Below are positions 56,208 to 64,000 of a stretch of DNA of 64,000 bases, piece after piece. The position numbers and the translations under genes were made by a program. Under the pieces are notes generated by a model. That model did no database searches and had not been told where the DNA came from. It saw nothing but the letters and a program-made list of their open reading frames with translations. Within the stretch, counting starts at the first letter, position 1; each line of letters starts with the position of its first letter. The stretch is from Maratus speciosus (taxonomy: Eukaryota; Arthropoda; Arachnida; Araneae; Salticidae), in contig OZ010800.1 of NCBI GenBank assembly GCA_963932465.1, positions 92,210,307-92,274,306 of the forward strand. Reading direction: 5' to 3'.

Positions 56208-57051
56208 TTTAAATTTTCAAAGATGAATTTAGCATTCTATTTATTTATTTGCTGATGTATTTTCTTTTGTTTAATCATTTACAGTAATACAGACAGTATG
56301 CAAAAATATTATGTTTATTTGAAGTTCAAGGTTAACTTCAAAATTTAAATATTTTTTTTATTATTTTAAAATGTATAATTATGAAAAAATGTAAAATTTG
56401 AATTCACCTATCATGTTACGATTATCTAATAATTATGTGACGAATTTACTGAAGTAAATTAAGGTATAACGAGCTTAGCTCTAAAACAAATATGTAAACA
56501 TTTGAATTATTTTCCCTATAATTAAACAGATAATATTCCCTTTTATAAACTATTATTTACCGAAGATTAAGGTTTTAAGTTTATAATTTCAGAACACTAA
56601 TATGTCTTTACGAGAAAAATGCGTTTACATATGTGCTTTGACTGGGATATTAGCGTATTTTTGGAATCTCTGTATCCCGGTTTTCACCTTAATTTTACTT
56701 GGATTTTTTACACTGTTAATTTAAAGAAAAGTTAATTTAAACGCATACTTCTTTCATGTGAATTCTTAAAACAATACAATAATTATTTATTCTCTTAATA
56801 AAGCGATCTTATCATTTTTACATTGTACAGAGAAAAACATATTCATTGTATACTGTAAGCAAATTTGAAATATATCTCTCGACAAATTGATACATAAACT
56901 TCTCACAGAACATGGAAAATCTTTCAGGTGTAATTCTATATAATATGCGTCAAAACAAAAATAAAATTATTTTGTATACTTTGTTTCATATTCATGTTAG
57001 AAGCTATTTTTGCTGCATTTTCTGCATATTGACACAAAGTGATATGCAGAG
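56208..57051. other. Gene-free AT-rich stretch
   Basis: I see nothing supportable apart from AT-rich DNA. The 78-codon frame at 56912-57148 runs into the duplicated segment below and has no domain. Confidence 0.5.
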
Positions 57052-57775
57052 TGCATATAAAAAGAACTGCAAAGCTATAAGTACTTCACATTTTGTAATC
57101 GAATTTAGGATGTCACAATTTCGCCTAATGCAATCCACAATCTTTTAGTACTATATAACATAACTCCTTATTAATTGTTACTTTAATGTTTACTTTTAAT
57201 GATTTAAACATACACTGTAAAAAAAAACGGACTAAAATACGGAAATACTACTGGCAATCTAGACGCCAGTACTATTTCCTTATTTTAACGGAACTTTTTC
57301 CCGGTAAATTGCAGAAACATTTCCGTTTTTTTTTTTTTGGAATTTAAAGGAAAGTTTTCTGTAATTTACTACTAACTAAATCAACTAATATAAATGTCAA
57401 AATATTTTAATAATATAATAAGACCTAATGATTTTTTTGTTTCAGAAAATATTGCATATAAAAAGAACTGCAAAGCTATAAGTACTTCAGATTTTGTAAT
57501 CGAATTTAGGATGTCACAATTTCGCCTAATGCAATCCACAAAATATTATTTTAGTACTTTATGCTAACACAATTCCTTATTAATTGTTACTTTAATGCTT
57601 ACTTTTAATGATTTAAACATACACTGTAAAAAAAAGGACTAAAATACGGAAATACTACTGGCAATCTAGACGGCAGTACCATTTCCTTATTTTAACGGAA
57701 GTTTTCCCCGGTAAATTGCAGAAAAATTTCCGTTTTTTCTGGAATTTAAAGGAAAGTTTTCTCTAATTTACCAGG
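57052..57775. repeat. ~402-bp direct duplication carrying a MITE end
   Basis: 57052-57373 and 57454-57775 match, with the landmark GCATATAAAAAGAACTGC 402 bp apart, then AGTACTTCA, ATCGAATTTAGGATGTCAC and CTTTTAATGATTTAAACATA. Both copies contain the left half of the same MITE at the same position (57213 and 57622), so the MITE was present before the duplication. Between the copies lies ~80 bp (57375-57453) that recurs at about 58718-58798. Confidence 0.85.
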
Positions 57776-57862
57776 AAAAAGTTCTGTTAAAATACGGAAA
57801 TAGTACTGGCGTCTAGATTGTCAGTAGTATTTCCGTATTTTAGTCCGGTTTTTTTTACAGTG
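57622..57862. mobile_element. 241-bp palindromic MITE with TA duplication
   Basis: The ends are inverted (CACTGTAAAAAAAAGGAC from the left, CACTGTAAAAAAAACCGGAC from the right) and flanked by TA at 57620-57621 and 57863-57864. The arms pair almost throughout, for about 115 bp each: ACGGAAATACTACTGGCAAT, TCTAGAC and CCGGTAAATT with their complements. TA duplication and a CACTGT end fit a Tc1/mariner-type non-autonomous element. A partial copy (left half only) lies at 57213-57373. Confidence 0.9.
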
Positions 57863-57864
57863 TA

Positions 57865-58174
57865 TCGTGTAAAATACGATTCTTGTGGCATAATTTTTAC
57901 AAAATATATATAATGAGTTGAAGATCGGGTATTATGGAATGGTCAGAAAATATGGAATACTTCAATACCTGGAGCATACGGGGTTGCAGAAAAGCGTAAA
58001 TTCGACATATGACTTGCTAGTACTCCAATGAAGCACTGTGCTTAGTTCTGTCTGGATACATGTTGCTGGGGGGACGCGATGAAATTAAATCTTATTCTAA
58101 TTATTTTGCATGAAATTTTAAAAAATTCATATTAATTATATTATCGCATTTTCAGTGATGTTAACCAGAATTAT
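57865..58174. other. Gene-free spacer
   Basis: Nothing recognised between the MITE and the pogo-like remnant. Confidence 0.5.
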
Positions 58175-59340
58175 TATAGGGTAACTCTAGGACAGATGGC
58201 TATAGAGGAGAGATGGCCAGTCTAAATATTTCCAAAACTTGATCATAGTTTGAAACATAAATTTGTTCGAATGAAATATTTCAACGAGTTTATTTATTGC
58301 GACGTGCAATTGTGTTTTCGATTATAAAAATTAAGTGTATTTTTAATGTTTATTTAATTTAGTGTTTGAATATTTTTTTGACTTAGGTATCAGTTTAGGT
58401 ATCAGTTAGATATTAGTTTTGCAGTACGTACGTTATATATATATTTACTATATGGACTTTTAAGGTATGTATATAATCTAATCTTCAATTCTAAGCCTAA
58501 AACAAACACGTACAATGGCAATTGGTGTTTTAAATTGGGCGACCATCAGTCCTTTAATTTCAGGAGAGATAACCACATGAAATCGAGGAGAGATGGCCAC
58601 CTTTAATCCATATTTTAAAATTAGACGGATTGATAATTTTAACTAAATATTATTAAATTTAATATAAATACATAACGTTTATGTTTATAAAAATATTATT
58701 TGATATACTTGTTTAAATTTCAACTAATATAAATATTTTAATAATAGTAATAATAATATAATAAGACCTAATGATTTTTTTGTTTCAGAAAATATTGAAA
58801 AATGTCGGAAACTTTCATAACAGAAACTGATAAAGTTGATAAATAAACTAAATTAACGTAATAAACATAAAATTAAAGCGAGAAACACGTCACTTCCAGT
58901 AACGAGGAAAACAAAATACATTTAAAATTATCAGATTCCACAGATTCCGAGTAAATATAATTGGATTGGGATCACTGTGTTGGATGTGCAAAATAATATA
59001 ATATCACATTGAAAAAGGATGTCTGGATACAATGCATAAGATACCGGAAGTGGTTTCCATGAAACGTGTGCACATTATCAAGAGCTTTGCCAAACATGTG
59101 GTAAGATTTTATGAAAATCGAAGCATTGAATTTATACTTCAAATTTTGTTTATTCGAGTTTTATTCACTCATTTTCCTTTATATAACTGCATCTTTACAA
59201 ACTGCTATATGTTTTTCATGATTAACTTTATGAAAGGCATTTTTTTTTCAATTTAACTTCACGTTTCTTTCTTGTATTGGATGGCTATCTCTCCTCGGCT
59301 TTAAGGAGAGATGACCATTTGCCATTTTAATTTCAATTTT
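58175..59340 (+). mobile_element. Degenerate pogo-like element with GGAGAGATGGCC motifs
   Basis: Starts near AGGGTAACTCTAGGACAGAT (about 58179). The motif GGAGAGATGGCC or a close form recurs at about 58207, 58563 and 58590, and as GGCTATCTCTCCTC plus AAGGAGAGATGACC at about 59282-59317, suggesting subterminal transposase-binding repeats at both ends. Inside are a spliced-looking T-rich tract ending TTTCAG (58789) and the end of a transposase-like frame. The right terminus was not delimited and no TSD was found. Confidence 0.4.
58800..59114 (+). pseudogene. Zinc-binding C-terminus of a pogo/CENP-B-like transposase
   Basis: Across several frameshifts one can read DWDHCVGCAK, VWIQCI, KWF, then in another frame FHETCAHYQELCQTCGKIL and TGA at 59112-59114. 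The spacing C-x2-C ... W-x-x-C ... W-F-H-E-x-C ... C-x2-C resembles the PHD-like zinc module found at the end of many pogo/Tigger-type transposases. The upstream tract ending TTTTTTTGTTTCAG at 58789 looks like a splice acceptor of the original gene. Heavily decayed; moderate to low certainty. Confidence 0.45.
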
Positions 59341-60000
59341 GTTTAACACATTTTGTTTTCAATATTTAATTATTTTTTGCATAAAATATTATGAGTGTAT
59401 GTATAAGAATTTTAAATATGCATAAATATTTCTTGTATTTACATTGTAAAAAATTTTATTTCAATCTTTAAAAACTACGGCAATCTATACCTAATGTTGA
59501 ACAGTTATATTTATTGCTGTGTTAATTCGTTTTCCTCTTTGCTAACTAGTTGGCGAGTGAAGAGGTTTCGTTTTTCAAGATGGTGTGTCTGGTCATATAA
59601 AATATCAGCTACTGTTTGAAGAGGAGTCTAAAAATTAAAACATTTTTTTTCGAAGAATATGGTTATTTATATATCATGTACTACGTTTTACTTATTAAAT
59701 AATTTTTGTTATTTATTTAAATCGAGGTTTTCTTGAAATTTTAATATTCCTTATAACCCTATGCCATTTTACCTAAATAGTTTTCATTACCCGAAAAGTG
59801 TAACTTAAAAAAAAGCTAAGTATATATATGTATGTTTTTCTTCCACTTTAAAAGCAATAAAAATGTGTTAAGAAATATCCAAATTTTTATTTATTAATAA
59901 TTTTTATGTATCTCATTTTTTTTTCTGTTGACTTATGAATAAAAATGTAAATTGTATTTCGTAATACCCGAAATTATTCTATTCAGTTTTGCTGCAGAAA

Positions 60001-60050
<50 letters not shown>

Positions 60051-61159
60051 TAATATTATTATTATTATTTGCATGTCTATGAACTTTTAAGAAATTTCAC
60101 AGTTTGTAAGAATTTATTATAAGAACTCAGTATGTGCCACTGATTTACCGTAAAAGTAATTAATTTAATCATCGGGATTTTATATACATTTTAAATGCAC
60201 GTACATTTATTCTAAAACATATTCATAAACAAGTATCTACGAAAAAAGGTAACGCTATTGTCAGACGTGTCACTTCTAATCTAAGAGGATCAAAAGAAAT
60301 TTTTCTTTTAGTCATTTTTTCTATAAATTTTTACTTTGGAAATTTACATGTTCATAACACACTTCATTACAAATTTTAAGTTTCCGTAAAAAAATAACTC
60401 GGAGAAAATGTGAAAATACACAATTTTATATAATTTACTCCTTCCATCTCTCATTTAAAATTCAAAATTTTTAAAAATATTCGAATTATTCATATTCACC
60501 CTAAAATAAATGTGCCTGTCAGGTTTAAGTATATGAACTCAACAATTTTGGATAAACAGATGTGTTTTTTCCCCTTTTGACTCTTTAAAGAGTGCTTATA
60601 AAACTTGTTCGTAAGCAGAACTGTATTTGAAAAATTGCGAGGAATCGTACTTTTGCGGCAGTTGTCTGTAAATTTTCTTTACTCATTTCATTCCTTTTTA
60701 CTTAGCTTTTAATTTAGTATGTTATGTAGGCTTTGGCTTTAAGGATTTTTAGTTTCGATAATTTTCTCATAGTTTCTAAATGTCTTTTTTTATAAAAATC
60801 AAATAGTTTTTACATTAGGCAAATTTTTTGTCAAATGTGGTGAAAACAATCAATGTAATAATAACTAATAATAATAATAATAAAGTTTAGATACTTTTTC
60901 GTAAAAATTATGGATATTTTATCTCATAATTAAGCCATGGATTAGGTATTTATATTCATCGAAGCAAAAATGATGCACAATTCATTTGATCTAATTTAAT
61001 GTATATGTTAAAGAAATCTAAAATTTAGTTTAAAAATAACAAATGTTATTGATTTCATGTAACGAAAATTTAATGCAAGGCATGTAATAATTTATGTTGC
61101 TGAAAGTTTGAACGCAGTTAGGCTTTATTAATATTTAGCGAACGTTTATGTGCATCTAT
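59341..61159. other. AT-rich stretch with (ATT)n microsatellite
   Basis: A long (ATT)n run, slightly interrupted, occupies about 60001-60070, and a short (AAT)n run lies near 60869-60881. No gene supported. Confidence 0.6.
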
Positions 61160-61769
61160 ATAATAAAGGCTCAAGTCATTGGACTGTCATCAACAGTTCC
61201 GGGCTGATCGCTTCGCTTTTTGTATGCCAGACGGCCAATTTGGAAATTTAATGTGAGCCGGGAGCAGGTGATAAATCGCCAAATAATTGTTCCATCGCCA
61301 TCATGTCATCAGTATTATAATAGTCCATTTCATGCGACTGTCATAAACAATTTTTCGCTTGGTAAATTAAAACAAATCTTTGACCTTGGAATTAATTGTC
61401 ATGGTTTATGGTATTATTTATTATTTTTCTTTATTCTTTTCTTTACTTTTTTTTAAAGCAACAATTGATGGTCGTAAATTTTAAATATTCCAGTTTTAAA
61501 TTAAAGTTATGCATTTTAAATAAAATGAGTGAAAGTACTATATTTTTAATGAAATTAATGAAATACGAAAAAATAAGCCGGGAACAATGTTTGGCGATTT
61601 ATCACCTGCGCCTGGCTAACATAAAACTGCCGAGTTTATGATTTCTGTATCGGAATCTTCGTATTTGACGAAGGATTGAACAATTAAATTAAATTATGTA
61701 TACAATTGGCGTGATACAATAGTTAGCATATACTTAAAGGAGATCAAACTGGTCTCCAAGGGCAGCTAG
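61160..61769 (+). mobile_element. Helentron/HINE-like non-autonomous element
   Basis: The right end has a 7-bp-stem hairpin (GGAGATC ... GGTCTCC, 61739-61757) followed by AAGGGCAG and CTAG (61766-61769) before T, the expected 3' structure. Subterminal inverted repeats lie at 61265-61289 (CAGGTGATAAATCGCCAAAT, then ATTGTTCC) and 61582-61608 (GAACAATG, then TTTGGCGATTTATCACCTG). Subterminal inverted repeats plus a 3' hairpin and CTAG are features of Helentron-derived HINE/DINE-type elements. The left end near TATATAATAAAGGCTC is approximate. Frames 61220-61456 and 61396-61641 are not supported as genes. Confidence 0.6.
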
Positions 61770-62439
61770 TATATTTAATAAATATCCACACAGTTCCAAA
61801 TGCCTTGCATGTAATTCAAATAGCAATTATTTCCTTAGAATTAGAAAATAATGCAATAATTTGCGTATATTATTTAGTATTGACTTACCTGCATAACAAA
61901 ATTATTGAAATGGATACGTATTTATATTTTGATATTAAAAATCAGATAAGAAAATATTGCTTATTGTTATGGTATTTTAAATAATAAACATCATATAATA
62001 ATTCCTGTAAATTTGTTTGTATTAGCTTAGAGAAAAGCTACATTTATGCGATAGATAAAAATATATATTATATCCGGATAATTTAAGAGATATATGATAA
62101 AAAAATATATATGTTACGATAAAATATTTATAATTTTTCTATTAATTCACTAAAAAAAAAAAAAACCTTAAGTACTCATTTTTTTTTAATTTATTAGCAA
62201 ATTAAATTAATTTAGCCGAGCTTCGAAGGGTTTTGATGGCAAACCATTACGCGATACATCGAAATATAGCTTAACATTTAAAAAGATTAATTTTTAGTAA
62301 TAAATTGTTATCTACGTAATGAAACTTTTCATTTTTATGAAAAAGTTTTTTGAAAAATTTATACAGTACTTAATTTTTTTGCTGTTTGCTATTTTCAGTA
62401 AATTTTAATTAATTAAATATTAGTGATGCATAGCAAAAA

Positions 62440-62471
<32 letters not shown>

Positions 62472-63599
62472 ACAATGTGAAAAAACAAACATTATAGGCA
62501 GACGAAAGAACATTTTAAGCACCAGAAATTCTTAACTAATTTACTAACAGAGTAGCTTTTGTAACATTCAGCGTATCATCATCAAGTCGAAGAATGATTT
62601 AAATGTGCACGTGCGTTTGGAGGATAAGAGGAATATATGGAAAGTTTTATTGATGAATAGAATTAAAGAAATTACAGAAAACAGTCAAGTGGAAATAGTT
62701 TAGGGAAAGAAACGGGTAATAAGGGAAAAAGCTCATAGACATTGTAAAAGGAGGTGTTTAAATATTTTTTTGAAATCTGAGAATGGGGAATTGAGAAATC
62801 CTAATTCACAATATATGTTATGATTTTTATACATATTTCATATATTTCTATGGCCAATATGCATTTTATGGTATTCGAAAGATGTCTTGTAAATTCAGCA
62901 TTGTTAAAATCTGTCTATTAGAAGTTTGGGATTTGTAAATTTAATTTTGTTAAATAACTTTAAATTCAAATTTTATAAAGATTTTTAGATATTTGATGAC
63001 TAATTTTCGGAAAATATGTAAATTGTATGTAATATGTAATATGTATGTAATATGTAATTAAATTCTCATTTCTAGCAGTGTAAACGTCGGAATCGGTATG
63101 TTTGAAGATTTTTTCATGAATCGGTAACAATTTTCGCAATGATAATTTCATTATACTTCCATAGTTTTAGAAAATTAGCCATCCAATATCTAATATCTTG
63201 ATAAAATTCGATTTTAATTTATACTGCTTTTAACAAAATACAATCTAAAAATCTCATACATCTAACAAACAGATTTTCACATTGGGAATTTAAAAGATAT
63301 ATTGTGAGTATATTGGTTAAACCAAGAAACCTTTGAATGCCCCCTTATGGGTGTATAACACCAATGTTAAAAATCGTGACATTAAATGCTCCTGTATTGC
63401 CAAACATTGTTAGTGTGAAAATCACATTTTTAAGTATTACTAACATTTAGTAAATAAAAAATGGTCATCAATGTACGATCTAGATTCTTGTGGAGCTTAT
63501 CATACATGGAATAGCATGTTTAATGATATAGTGATACAACCAATCTCTCTAAATTCTGGATACTATTTTTTTAATTCTCCCTTTTCTCCTTTCTGCTTA
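61770..63599. other. AT-rich stretch with (AAAT)n microsatellite
   Basis: (AAAT)n at about 62439-62470; short TATGTAATATG repeats at about 63025-63058. No gene supported. Confidence 0.6.
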
Positions 63600-63950
63600 A
63601 AAAGGCGGTGGACGTTAATTATTTTTTAATTGATCTTTCATCATTGAAATAGGAAATTTCGTGAAAATACGCATTTCACCATAAGTATATAGAGCACCTT
63701 AAAAGAAATTTCCAATCTTATTATAATAATTTTTTTTTAATTAAAAATTTTAAAACGAAGTTTTAAAATGCTCCCCGCGTCTTAATTTTTTAGATATTTC
63801 CTCAATTTTGCATTTTAATCACTTAAAACTCTATTTCAAACAAATCTGCATATCGAGTTTTTAATCATTTGAATAGTTAATTTTTTAGAGATTTTTTTCT
63901 GAATTCCATATCGATTTTCATCAAAATTTTATCTTTTAATAAGTTAAAAA
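63600..63950 (-). repeat. Dispersed repeat, copy 2 (inverse of 14450-14770)
   Basis: Read on the minus strand it shows the same ordered landmarks as copy 1 (AAAATTTTGATGAAAATCGA, GAAATATCTAAAAAATTAAG, GGGGAGCATTTTAAAAC, GGAAATTTCTTTTAAGGTG, TTAACGTCCACCGCC). It probably continues to or beyond the end of the window. Confidence 0.7.
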
Positions 63951-64000
63951 TTAAATTTAATTATCTTAATGAAGTCGAATTCTAAAATGCATGCACAGTT

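Overview
The window looks like a repeat-dense, AT-rich stretch of an animal nuclear genome. An arthropod, probably an arachnid, fits best. The evidence is the mix of mobile elements (mariner/IS630, pogo/Tigger, Ty3/gypsy, a jockey-type LINE, a Penelope-like element, Helitron-like elements), long homopolymers and microsatellites, and the absence of any operon, Shine-Dalgarno or bacterial gene. No complete host protein-coding gene is visible. The species call is inference. Layout: 1-3612 is a head-to-tail satellite of ~440-bp monomers that look like internally deleted IS630/mariner-type elements. 3613-8211 holds related debris, a large foldback (3866-4566) and microsatellites. 8212-9560 holds an inverted-repeat element, a weak promoter candidate and an internally deleted mariner. 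10481-10540 is a 60-nt candidate exon with good splice signals. 12131-14442 is a full-length but inactivated Tigger/pogo element with TIRs and TA duplication. 14450-14770 is a dispersed repeat whose inverted copy lies at 63600-63950. 14771-21374 is mostly AT-rich DNA with a minisatellite at 19290-19530. 21375-22018 is a Tigger deletion derivative. 22790-32218 is a Ty3/gypsy element with two 244-bp LTRs; its pol is broken, and an unassigned ~870-bp segment plus a nested, opposite-strand, apparently intact two-ORF jockey-type LINE (26008-30768) sit between RT and integrase. 32528-39450 is a field of tandem and segmental duplications. 39460-43515 is a non-autonomous Helitron-like element with internal tandem arrays. 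44790-45528 is a palindrome made of two mariner-type 3' ends. 47189-47922 is a TTAA-flanked palindromic element. 50078-50925 may be the only host-gene signal of substance: a CpG-containing segment with a CRE and a TATA box, flanked by outward-facing splice donors. 55052-56207 is a Penelope-like GIY-YIG fragment flanked by inverted copies of its own 3' end. 57052-57862 is a duplicated segment carrying a palindromic MITE. 58175-59340 is a degenerate pogo-like remnant. 61160-61769 is a Helentron/HINE-like element. How the parts work together: apart from the LINE, which has both ORFs open, everything here is a fossil or a non-autonomous passenger. The recurrent theme is duplication: inverted copies (foldbacks, Penelope, mariner ends, the TTAA element) and tandem copies (satellite, 173-, 330-, 97- and 402-bp repeats). 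All assignments come from reading the sequence. No database search was possible, and repeat boundaries are approximate unless a target-site duplication is named.
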